From Rhizophlyctis rosea (lineage: Eukaryota > Chytridiomycota > Chytridiomycetes > Rhizophlyctidales > Rhizophlyctidaceae), in the NCBI GenBank assembly GCA_027596075.1, contig JADGJC010000180.1:1-46518 (forward strand): a stretch of 46,518 nucleotides of DNA, written 5' to 3'. Under the pieces are notes generated by a model. It was not told where the DNA came from and did not search any database. It was given only the letters and a program-made list of their open reading frames with translations. The position numbers were made by a program, and so were the translations under genes. Positions 11,850-22,376 of the stretch are shown here, one piece after another. The number at the start of each line of letters is the position of its first letter. Positions within the stretch are counted from its first letter, which is position 1.

Positions 11850-13332
11850 GTATATATTGCTGGTCATAGATCGGAGGAAATGTACAAATGTACATATACT
11901 AATAATGTAGTTGCTTTGTAGTTGGATGATTATTGGCCCAATGTGACGAACTGTGGTTACTACAGGCAATATGTGATCGGAAAGCGGCACCTGATTTATA
12001 GTGGAGCCTTGGCCATAGGGCGACATCGGTGTTCGTACAGCAAGGCGCGCACTTCTACCTCTTCAGCTCAAAGTACCCTTTTCACTCAACCCATCTGCTT
12101 GTACCATTCCTCCTTCCGGTTACACTTGATGAAAGTTCCCTACCCCGCGGATGAGCTTATTCTCCATCCAGAGGAGCTCATCCGTCAAATGCTCAGAATG
12201 GAACCTCAAACGGGTTCTTACACGCGCTTGGACGCCGTCGCTTGTTTGCACCTTGTTCACACTACGAAGAAGTCGCCGTGAGTGAAATGGTCACCGGATG
12301 GGTGAGGTTGAGGTTTGGCCAACTTATACAAGGACCAGATCGGCGTTCACTTGGTGACAATACTGAAGATCATGAACCAGACTTTACTCATTGAGGTCAT
12401 GACGCATGCGCCTTATTTCCCCGGGGTTTGCAGAACAATGCTATTCGATGTGAATCGGCAAATCAGCGGAAGCCATCCCCGATGGATAATGTTTCTATGA
12501 TTTTTGTAAAATGTGTGTTATGGCTATAAACGGCGACGCTCATGATCGTGGTGGGCAAGATTGTCTCGTCCATGCTTTACTGAAACATTGAACACACACG
12601 CGGGAGCGTGCTGTATGTATGCATCCCGCATGGTGCACGGAATCCCTTGATTATAAAGAGTCCACCGTGATGAGCAGGATACTGGTATGTCATACCATAT
12701 CCGAACGGGCATCCCATGCTTGCCAGACATGATACTGAGGAATGGAAATGCTGTCTTGTGAAGTTGTGAAGCGTGGGTGCTTTTGCTGGATCAGTGTGCC
12801 GCCGTCACTGGTCTCGCCGCATTTGTTTACAAACAGTTCGGCTGCCCAGACCGATCCTGCCGGCAATTTTCACGGCACGTTTTCCACTTCGGACCCCCGC
12901 TCCTGCCATCCAACTGCTATTATTGGCAAGTACTCACCACATTGCTGCCTGTGTAACATTTCAATCAAGCTATAAATGACAGGTCTTTCCGCACATCTGC
13001 ATTTCGGGTCGCACAAATTTCTCCGCTATTGCCTTTTTAAGTGTGGGGTCCGACGAAAGCGAATGTTCCTCATGAACACAAGTCTGACACTCGCTTTCCA
13101 TCCCACCCAAAAGGAATCCACCATCACGCGCGCAACTTTGCGTGTGCTGTCTTGCACAATGGGGAGCCGCATTTTGTGAATTGGGGACACTCAAAACAGC
13201 CATGAGAGAATATAAAGCTTGTGAGTTGGTGGTTCTCCCCCACCTCCGACGTTTTTGAATCTTGCGTAGCGGACCCTTGGCATCCTTCTCCACCATCCAA
13301 GCTCCCACATCACCGCCACGAAACACGCAACC
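11850..13332. other. Intergenic region upstream of the esterase gene; possible short open frame at 12129-12281
   Basis: Mostly non-coding. A frame open from 11922 to 12281 has coding-like codon use only in its last 50 residues (MKVPYPADELILHPEELIRQ onward, from 12129), ending TCGCCGTGA. It could be a small gene, a last exon or a decayed fragment; no family is recognised. Nothing else supportable lies between 12282 and the TATA-like site near 13211. Confidence 0.35.
13211..13217 (+). promoter_or_regulatory. TATA-like box of the esterase gene
   Basis: TATAAAG lies 116 bp upstream of the ATG at 13333, at a distance compatible with a 5' leader of about 80-90 nt. Strongly expressed secreted-hydrolase genes in fungi often have such a box. 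Assignment is by position only. Confidence 0.4.
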
Positions 13333-14760
13333 ATGCGCTTCTCTCTCGCCTCCGCCCTCGCGGCCACCTTCACCCTCACGTCCGTCAATGCCTTGACCAG
13401 CTCCCTCCAACAGGTGTCCAACTTTGGTACCAACCCCTCCGGTTCTAACATGTACATCTACGTCCCCACCCAACTCGCCATCAACCCCCCCATCATCGTC
13501 GCCATCCACTACTGTACCGGTTCCGCTCAGGCCTATTTCAGCGGTACTCAATACGCTTCTTTGGCTGACAGCCATGGTTTCATTGTCGTCTACCCATCGT
13601 CTCAGCGCTCTGGTGCATGCTGGGATGTGTCTTCCAAGGCATCCCTCACCCACAATGGTGGCTCGGATTCTTTGGCTATTGTCAACATGGCTAAGTACGC
13701 TCAGCAGAAGTACAACGGTGGTAACATCTATGTGACGGGTACCTCCTCTGGTGCTATGATGACCAACGGTAAGTATTTGACGATTTGCTTGACCAAACTC
13801 GCAGGCAAGCGCATATTTTGCAAGCCGGATTTTTACTTACAGCATGTCTCTTTGTGCATTTTGCAAATAGTCCTTGCTGGTGCCTACCCCGATGTCTTCT
13901 CTGCTGCCGCCGCCTTCTCCGGCGTTCCCGATGGTTGTTTCGCCGACCCCTCGGGGACCACTCCCGCTAACACTGCCGCCCCATACTGGAACTCTCAGTG
14001 CTCGGGTGGTAGCACCTCCAAGACTCAATCGCAATGGGCTGATCTCGTTAAGTCGTACTACCCCGACTACACCGGACCCCGCCCTCCCTTCCAGGTTTGG
14101 CACGGTTCCACGGACACCACCCTTTACCCCAACAACTTCAGTAAGTTTCAAACTTGGCACGTGAGGAGGTTTGGAAATGGATTTTGATGACTTTTCTCCC
14201 CGTAATCAGACGAGACCGTTAAGGAGTGGACTGGTGTTTTCGGTCTTTCTCTGACCCCTACCTCCGTTCAGGCCAACAACCCCCAGTCTCAATACACGAA
14301 GTACACCTACGGTACTCAGGTTGAGGCCTATTGGGCTCAAGGTGTCGGCCACACCGTCCCCGAGCACGCCGACGAGGTCTTGAGGTGGTTCGGTCTGACC
14401 AACCTCAAGCCAGGCCAATCCCAATCTACCACCACTACTACCACCACTACCCGTACAACCACTACTACAACTACTACTCAACCCATCACCACCACCACCC
14501 AGGCACAATCCGGCGCGACCTGCACTGTCACCAACTACAATGACGTCACCGTTACTGTTACTCCCACTGTTACTGTTACCGCCGGCGGCAACCCCCCTGC
14601 CACCACTACCACCACCACCACCACCACTAGCCAGTCCCAACAAACTAATTGCGCTGCCAAGTATGGCCAATGCGGTGGCCAAGGCTTCACCGGCCCCACT
14701 TGCTGCCAATCTGGTTCTACCTGCAAGGCCTCCAACCAGTACTATTCTCAGTGCTTGTAA
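13333..14760 (+). CDS. Secreted CE1 esterase (acetylxylan/feruloyl esterase type) with C-terminal CBM1
   Basis: Three exons, 13333-13768, 13871-14140 and 14210-14760, give 418 residues. Residues 1-20 ([20 protein letters not shown]) are a signal peptide. The alpha/beta-hydrolase domain of carbohydrate esterase family 1 follows, with nucleophile motif GTSSG (Ser about 138) in the context [13 protein letters not shown], the block [19 protein letters not shown], an Asp-bearing [14 protein letters not shown] and a His in [10 protein letters not shown]. Two Thr-rich linkers surround a short [13 protein letters not shown] segment. The C-terminal 35 residues are a cellulose-binding CBM1 ([15 protein letters not shown], then YYSQCL) with the expected cysteines. 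Family knowledge: such enzymes remove acetyl or feruloyl groups from xylan outside the cell, and the CBM1 docks them on cellulose. Substrate choice cannot be decided here. Confidence 0.93.
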
Positions 14761-15987
14761 GTTCCCGTCAAATCTGCCCATCCGTCAACATACCTATTGC
14801 ATCCCTTGTCCATCTTGACCGTCGAGCGCGACAAGTTAGGAATTTCGTAATCTTGTAGCAGCTAGCTAGCTACACATTTTTTTTATATCAATAGTTTCTG
14901 TTCTCCATCATGTTTGATATATCGTAATATCATTTGGTAGCACCAGGGGCAGGTCCCCCCTTTATGTTTGAATAACGTTCTAATTCGTGTATGGGGTCGT
15001 GTATGATGACGGTTCGAGAAAGGTAGAAAATGATTGCCTCAGATAATATGATGGCAATAGCTATGATAGGCAACTGGTCGGCTGGTGTTGGACAACTTCG
15101 AGATATCAGAATGAAACTGTTGGTCAGGGCGTGGGAGACCAGTCGACTGTCTGACGGCAAACGAAGCAGATTAGTTTCATGAAATAGGGCAGCATTTTGT
15201 TGCTGAGATCGACAAGGTTAATCAGAATGACAGTCAGAGATTGGCAAGAGTGACAAAATGAAAAGGGATTGCCCAGATTGACACGATAGACAATTGGGAT
15301 TGGCAAGAGTGACGAGAGTAACAAGGGATTGCCGAGATTGACAAGAGTGACGAGAGTAACGAGGATTTCCCAAGATTGACGTGATTGACAATCAGGAATT
15401 GAAAAAGTAAAGATTAACATAGTGACGAGAGTACCGAGGAATTGCCCTGATTCACATGATTTACAACTAGGGATTGACAAAGGTGACGAGAGTAACGAGA
15501 GATTGCCGAGATTTACAAGATCGACAATCAGGGATCGAAGTGAAGACAGCAACAAGGGATTTTGACGAGATTTTCAAGTGACCATCAAGGATTGATAAGA
15601 ATAACGAGATTAGCAAGATTGACTGGCAAGGGTAGCCTAATTATTTAGTCCCATATAAGAAAGCTGAGTACTGCGAGTGGAATAAATGTCATTCAACAAA
15701 TGTTAGCCGACAAACAGACCTAATGTTGGACTTCTAGAGGGGTGTGCGTCGTGTGTGTGGAGTAGTGCACTGGCCACCCGTCCGGTCCCGGTACAAGTTT
15801 TCCCTCTCACTCTGCCCTGCAATCTTCATTGTGCCTCGACTTACGCAATGCAACATCTGATATCTTGAAACGCCTTTCTGTTTTGATCTCAATTTATCAT
15901 TAACACCGCACGTAATCATGTCACCGCCCTGCGAAAAAACTTCAGGTGGCCCGTCTCGGTGGCACAGTGAATTCGTTTCCGCGCCAC
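14761..15987. other. Intergenic region holding the minisatellite-like tract
   Basis: Downstream of the esterase stop the sequence becomes AT-rich (TTTTTTATATC near 14880), consistent with a 3' UTR and terminator region. The repeat tract fills 15200-15640. From 15640 to 15987 I see no supportable gene, although an ATG at 15918 opens a short frame ending in a possible GT donor. Confidence 0.5.
15200..15640. repeat. Degenerate minisatellite-like tract
   Basis: Irregularly spaced recurrences of a core close to GTGACGAGAGTAAC (near 15310, 15350, 15422 and 15483), each followed by variants of AAGGGATTGCC and GATTGACAAG. Spacing between cores is about 39, 73 and 61 bp, so the array is decayed or composite rather than a clean tandem repeat. 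The minus-strand open frame through it (15124-15555) is a Leu/Ser-rich by-product of the repeat. Confidence 0.65.
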
Positions 15988-17051
15988 ATGTCTTTTGAGC
16001 TGTCAAAACTGTCAACCTGTCAAATAATGCGCGTCACGCAGCGGCACACTCCTAATCATATGCCTTCAGGAAAGTACAACGACTTTGTCAATCATTTCAA
16101 AACAGAGCACAACGAACACATATCTTCCGTCTTGAATGAGCTCCGCCAGACGCTACAGCTCGAAGAAGTCCAGAAGGGGTTTGCACCATGGAAAGCCTTG
16201 ATACTCGATGGACCATTGACTCAAACCACAAATGCTTTGCGGAGCCGGGCATGAGTGCGGGAGGAACACATAACGATTGTGGAATGCGACCCGCATACGT
16301 TTGATGTGATGCAAAGCAAACTGAAGAACTCCACCGTACATTTCGGAACGATGCAGAATTACGTCAACAGTGACAGCTTTCCGGAAAACCATTTCGACTT
16401 TGTGTATTTTGACTGGACATGTACCACATCCCATAAGGAGTATGGTGTGCCCCTCGAAACAGTCGAGGCATTCTTCCGCAAGACCAAGCGGCCGGTCCTG
16501 GTGGTTGCGCAGACTTACTCCCTGCGAGGCAAAAACCAGAACGAGGTCCCCGGTTCCGGAGAAGATACGGGAGAATACAACTACCCGGCGGAAAAAGCAC
16601 GAATCGACAACGCGGTCCTTACAGCTGCTCATGAAAACGGGTACAACATCCTCCCAAACCTCTACGAGTTTCGTGAATATCGACGTGACGCGCAGTCCAG
16701 CTACATGCTATTCACCTGCCTAGCATTTGTACATTTCGACTATGTTCAGATCCCACTCCATCCTGCGGGCAGGCTGTACATGGAGTATATGCAACGTAAC
16801 ATCCGACGGTGAGTGACCACTTTGGTTCTGATCTGAAAGCAGAAACTGAACGTCACATCTGCAGCCCGCAAGCTATATACCTTGGCGATGTAGATGAGAT
16901 CATGATAAAGGGTGAAGAGAGCGATGAGCGGCGGCCGGTTCACATAAACGTCCAGGGTTGTCGACCTCTTCCCGACCCAAAGTTTCACATACACGTGCAT
17001 CCAATCCCGACAAAAACGCGAAATCAATCACATCGAAATCAGTTACATTGA
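15988..17051 (+). pseudogene. SAM-dependent-methyltransferase-like gene with in-frame TGA
   Basis: Two exons, 15988-16808 and 16865-17051, joined by a 56-nt intron (CG/GTGAGT...CTGCAG). The frame is open except for TGA at 16252-16254. Before it the protein reads WKALILDGPLTQTTNALRSR and directly after it VREEHITIVECDPHTFDVMQ, a spacing normal for beta1-alpha-beta2 of a Rossmann methyltransferase. Further on are HFDFVYFDWTCTT and RPVLVVAQTYSLRG. I call the fold with moderate confidence; the substrate is unknown. The TGA may be a nonsense mutation (a single change from GGA, for example), a sequencing error or readthrough. I found no consensus intron that removes it without destroying the fold. 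The last 120 bp overlap, in another frame, the region where the next gene appears to begin, so the 3' end is uncertain. An alternative start is the ATG at 16061. Confidence 0.5.
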
Positions 17052-19071
17052 AAGCGGTCACGTCAAAAGCATCCGAAAAGGTCTCGTCCTTCTCAAAGCC
17101 CAGTTCGACTTCCACTACATTTATAAAGCCATCCAAGCTGCCACCACATAACTCGAGCGCGCTGGCATCCAATTCCTCCACGCCGACTCTTCATCATTCT
17201 AAAGCGTTTACAAGAGGCTCTCTTTCGAACAACGCCACACCTTCAGCAATCCAGACTCCCAAAGTAGGTGTGTATCACGATTGTAGGTATCTAATGTTGG
17301 TTGATATCGACTGCACATCATTAAGAGTGTCTTTCCTTACATTTCTTACAGTACAAGTACATCGTCAAGTGAATGGAGAGAGAAAGGACGGAAACATCGA
17401 GGCACTGGATAGGGTCGTACACGCCAAAAACGCCACCGATAGAGAGCGTTGGAACTATCTGATGTGGGAGGGGCCTGGTGGCGAACTTCAGAAATTTGGT
17501 CCAGAGATGAAGGAGGAAGGGCGGACGGCATGCATTCATCAGGGTGAATTGAGGTGAGGGTACAGAAAGATCATACTGGAACACATGCGGGCGAAGGCGA
17601 TGCCCTACAGAAGGAGGAAGGCAGCAAAGAAAATGGGTCGACTGCTGCAATGACTCCAAGCGTCGGGGATGGCGAGGAAGTGGTAGGCCCTCACGGTCTC
17701 GTGACTGGGGTACCCAAACCAACGGAGGTGCGGGGTGGAGATCGGAAGATGAACACTGCTGAACCGGCAACCAGAAATGGGGGAAACGATAGTGGGAGGG
17801 GAAAGCACCGAATTAACCAGCTCACTTCGATTTCGGCCTCAACACAGACAGGTATGTAAGTTGAATGTCCCTGATTTCCGAAATTCCTCTCGCAAACCCA
17901 CATGTTGGTCTAATTCATACACGTTAGCATGATGCAATGGACATAGAGGCTTTGTCACAGGGACTGGGCAGGACAACGTCGTTGACTTGATCTCAATTCA
18001 TGACACGGTCAACAGCCAGCAACAGTACGATTCGGAAGAGGATGGGGAGATCCCAGAAGCAGAACCGGCAAACGCGCCATGGCGGCTTCCGACGGATGGG
18101 GTAGATGGGGATGCTTCCGCGCTTGGGGACCTCAGTAACGGCAGCGGAATCACTCACTGGGAGGGGAACAAACGGAAGCGTCCCAAGAAGATGGGGAAAC
18201 GTCCAAAGAAGAAGGGGAGATCTCAGATGAGGAAAGCGCAGGGACTAGGACAAAAGAAGAAGGAGAGCCCTCAAATGACGAAAATGCGGCGGGCAAAGCT
18301 CTTCTTCCCCAATCTGAATGCACAGCCAGACCCATGGATGATGACATCACGGCTTGCAAACCAAAGAAGAAAAGAAATGCTGGAGCACGCAATACCGCCC
18401 GCAGGAAGCGCCAGAAAGCTCGCCAAAGGCGGCAGATAGTCCCGCCTAACCCCTTCAAGCATGACTCGGTGATGGGCTCAAAATACAAGGAGATTATGGC
18501 AAAGTATCCTATCATTCCTTACAAAGAATGGAAAACTTGGACGCTCGATCAACAAGACTATCACATCGATATGCGGAACAAAGAGTTGGAAATGTCTGGA
18601 TTTCTCGCACAACCTTCCGACATGCCCGATAGCGAAGCCACCAATACCCCCATTCCTCCCTCGACCTCCATTCCATCTTGGACGAAGACTAAGTATGAGC
18701 CAGAAGATATTCAAAAGTATTATGCAATTTTTAAGAGCCATCGGGTTACATCAGACGAAGCATGGAGGGCCATGCTACCTGACCAGCGAAACGAGCACAT
18801 TGCACACAGGAATGCCGAGTTGGAGAAGGAGGGATTTCCACCCTATCGACTGTTTACACGCATCCCAAACAACGTGTTTGGAGAGACACAGAACTCCGAT
18901 GTCAACGGTAGCAATTCACCTGCCAGATACGTAAATCCACGGACCAACGAAATCATCGAAGTTGTCAGCAGTGCACTGGCAAATCCTATTTTGAAGGGGG
19001 ACGGACCGCTGAGTGACATGTCCAACATAGACGGTGCGGGAACCAACATGGATGCTGGAGATGCGATTTAG
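16928..19071 (+). CDS. Repeat-family protein A (paralog of the gene at 19987), model incomplete
   Basis: Coding-like segments 16928-17282, 17352-17553, 17625-17851, 17949-18100 and 18145-19071 can be joined in phase by candidate introns of 69, 71, 97 and 44 nt. No initiating ATG was found for the first segment, which begins just after an in-frame TGA at 16925, so the 5' exon is missing or the gene is damaged. The N-terminal parts are Ser/Thr/Lys-rich, then acidic (DSEEDGEIPEAE, SKEEGEISDEESA), then basic (CKPKKKRNAG). The folded part carries two copies of a repeat: KYKEIMAKYPI...W...GF and DEAWRAMLPDQRNEHIAHRN...GF. The C-terminus (YRLFTRIP, YVNPRTNEI) matches the paralog. Function unknown; the basic and acidic tracts suggest a nuclear protein. 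The 44-nt intron and the 71-nt intron are weak; frameshifts are the alternative. Confidence 0.5.
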
Positions 19072-19986
19072 AATGCTGAAGGAGTGCATGGAGGTAAACA
19101 GGGTGGAGGAGTTGTGGCCCTCGCAAGCATATGAAATGGCTGACTGGCTGGCGGATGTCATACTTCTTCTTCCTCAGGCACATCTAAACCACTTGGCATG
19201 TTTTCCCCACGTTGAAAGCATTACACCCGTCATCGGGCAAGGCCGCCACTCCATATTATTGGTAAGTTTCCCGCTTCTGGATTGACGTGATTCACAACTC
19301 ATAACCTGAACCCCTCATATCACTAAAACTCGTTCTAGCGTGATACCTGTCTGCACAAAGCAGTTTAATACGATTCCAAAACTACCCGGAAACGCATTCG
19401 GTATTCGTGATTGGGGCCTGGAATGTTGGAATGTACTATACATAATGCTTATTTCTGTATCAATCCCACAAACGCTCATTGGCATGCAATAATCACTATA
19501 ATCTCTTATCTTCACGGCGACTCGTTTCGAAACTTTCGATTCTTGCTTTGCATGATGTGTCAATCCTGTGGCATTGCACTCCCATGCATTGAAGTTTCCC
19601 ATCCTAAGTTATGTGACCCAAAGATATGAAGCAGTGCTACCCACCACATTTATATGATACAAGATGGTTGATGATGGGGGTGCTGCGCCCATCTGATGGG
19701 AATCCGATCCGTCCGCCTTGGTGTTCAACTTCTTGACCTTCCCACCCAGACCCACTCGCCAATCGTGAAGACCCGATTAATCTCAATCAGCGTCCACTTC
19801 GCCTCGACCACTGACTATTTCTTTACGCATCCCGCCATAAAGTTCGAAGTCCACCGCCAACGGTCTGCGTATTCAAACTTTCGGGACACTCTTATCCTAT
19901 CGTGCTGGTAGGCATCAACACTCAGTTCTGCCTCTCCTCAAAAGTCAAGGCAGGGAATTAGTCTAATCATTGAGCCCGTAGCAAAC
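19072..19986. other. Spacer between the two repeat-family genes
   Basis: About 0.9 kb with no supportable gene. It should contain the 3' end of gene A and the promoter of gene B. Open frames here are short and without coding character. Confidence 0.5.
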
Positions 19987-21592
19987 ATGAGTCAGTCACC
20001 GTCGGGTGCAAATGCGTCTCAGGCACCGCCCCACTTTTCACCCCATATTTCGGACGATTTTGAACCAAACAACAAAAGGCTGAAGACGGTTCATAGAGCA
20101 AATATTGAAGTTGCTGGTGGAAAATGTACTTGTGAGTAAACAAAAACAAAATAAGACTTTCATTTTTTACTGTCTTATTGACTCCTTATGTCCAGTCCCA
20201 ACATTTGACTACATCAAAGCTGAAGGGATGGAGGGTGGGAACGAGGAGGGTGGCATTGAGAAGTATGGAAGCGGAGTATCATTCAGAGTTGAGGGAAACA
20301 TGGGTGGTGGCAAGGGCACTTCTCAGGTAAAGTAATTGTCGCCATTTCAGAAAACAATATCCGTAATTGACTGTTTGCGCCAGGCCATGCGGCAATCGGA
20401 TGAAAAGGACATGGCAGGCAATAAACGGAAACGTGGCTCTGACAATGATGATGACATGTCAAAGGAGGGTTACCAAACGACGAAACGGGAAAGTCCACTC
20501 GAAAGCGACCCAGCAACCGTACCCATATCCCTCGCCACCATCAAGGAAGAGGTAGCCAAGGAGGACAGCAGTCCCAGCAAAGCGACACCTCAACCATCAC
20601 TTATGCCCAATTCCTTGGAAAGCACGAGCTACGGCCCATTGGCGGAGGCAAAGTACAAGGAGATTATGACAAAGTACCCCATACTCTCTGGTGCGGCATG
20701 GAGGTTTCTATCACATGAGCAACGGATAGAAATCATCACCAAAAGGACGGAGGAGATGCAGAAGGCGGGGTTGTTCGTGGAACCTGTTGAAGTCATCATC
20801 TCCCGCAACACCATGAAGGACGGGCATATCAACCAACCAAACCTCCCAGCCAAACCTAAGAAACCGAAAGCGCCCCGCACACTGCAGAAAGAGGCAATCA
20901 TGGAAAAATACCACGTTCCCGAGCAAACCTGGAAAACCATGTCGGCGGATATGCGGAATGAAGTCATTACGGCAAGAAGCGCGGAGTTGATGAAGGAGGG
21001 GTTCAAGAAGGCTGCGGTTGTGGAGAAATATCGGATGTCGAAGAGAAAGTGGCACAAGCTGTCAGCGGATGACCGAAACGAGATCATTGCAAAGACGAAT
21101 GCGGAGCTGGAGGAGTTGGGATTTGAGCGAACTGTGCTCGAAGTGAAGCTTTGGTGTCGTCCGGATCAATGGAAGGCCATGTCACCTGAGGAACGAGACA
21201 AGTTTATTGCAGCCAGAATTGAGGCATTGGAGAAACGGGGTTACAAGAAGGAGGCGATCATGGTCAAGCATTGGATTTCAGCACAAAACTGGGGGGCCAT
21301 GCCGTACGCAGAGCGAAATGAATTCATCGCCAGGCGGAATGTGGATTTGGAGAAGGCGGGGTTTTCTACCTATCCGTTGTTTATTCGCGCGCCACTCGAC
21401 GATAACCAGGACGTGGATGCCCCCAAGGTCGAAAGCGGACAAACATTGACCAAGTGGATCCATCCCACGACCGGCGAGATTTTGTGGGATACTAAGGACG
21501 GACCGGTACTGCGGGGGTCGAGGAGGAGGGGCAAGACAATGGACAATGAAGCAGATGCGATTGCAATCAAAGCTGAAGAGGAGGAGGAGTAA
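19987..21592 (+). CDS. Repeat-family protein B, five copies of a 39-residue W/R/GF repeat
   Basis: Three exons, 19987-20131, 20196-20326 and 20384-21592, yield 494 residues from MSQSPSGANASQ. Residues 1-180 are disordered with NLS-like KRLK and NKRKRGSDNDDD. From about 182 to 425 there are five repeats of about 39 residues, for example EAIMEKYHVPEQTWKTMSAD then MRNEVITARSAELMKEGF. Their consensus is KY-x(6)-W-x2-[ML]-S-x2-x-R-[ND]-E-x-I-x2-R-x-x-E-L-x3-GF. The pattern implies two helices per repeat, faintly reminiscent of HMG-box helices 2-3 (WKAMSPEERDKFIAAR), but I do not claim homology. A conserved C-terminus follows (YPLFIRAP, then WIHPTTGEILWD) and an acidic end. Exon phases all agree. 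The neighbouring gene A is a degenerate or shorter paralog, so the pair arose by local duplication. Function unknown; probably nuclear. Confidence 0.8.
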
Positions 21593-22376
21593 GGTAACTG
21601 TGAGAATGAAGATTACAAATCAACATGATCGATGACTTACATCCACATGCACATCTCGCATTATGAAAATTGTTCCCTAGGCAATCGCACTGCAATCGTT
21701 GCATTGTCCGAAGAGCCGAAGGCTGTCAAAAGCCTTCAGAACACTTCTGGTGAGATGTTTCTATTCAGTTGCGTGGACAAAAACACACATACCCAATTCT
21801 CCAATCTGGACATTGTAGATGATCGATCTGGCTTGGGGAAACCGGTCACATATTGATTTTGCTGGGTTTCCTGGTTGGAGGCAGCGGGAGATAGCGGGCG
21901 GATAGGGTAGTTTGCTACGAATTGGAGGATGGAATTTCCTCAACATGGAATCTATTCCGGATCAAGTCATACCGCAGAACCATCTGATTCATGGGTGTCA
22001 TAATCCCATCAGCTCCAGTCTTCCTGTGACGATATATGATGTTCGAACCAGAATGAACCTTGTCGCTGCTTTCGCCCTCGGCGTTGATCAATTGCAACTT
22101 CTTCCCGAGCGCATTTTTAGTTTCAGCGTTTTAGAGGACGCGCACGAACACGGAAAAAGTATTGGAACCGGAGAGGAGAAGCCTCACCAGTTGCCCGTCA
22201 AGGTCAATTCTTGCTCGGGTGGTCGGCAACGTCTACCGCACATTATGCCCAGATCTTGCTCATGCTAGTCTGTATGGAGCAACCCACACTGCGACTAATA
22301 TTACAACAATCTACATTATACATACAAGTACCGTCCAACAGAAACACCTACACACCAAATCCTCAAGAACAACCCA
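21593..22376. other. Convergent 3' region between repeat-family gene B and the MscS gene
   Basis: Both flanking genes end here, so this should be UTR and terminator sequence. Two open frames (21632-21856, 21912-22268) have no recognisable domain and no coding bias that I would trust. Confidence 0.5.

Noticed and set aside
14206..14781. 191-codon minus-strand frame, Gly/Ser-rich
   Set aside because: Antisense of the Thr-rich linker and CBM1 of the esterase; composition is dictated by ACC repeats.
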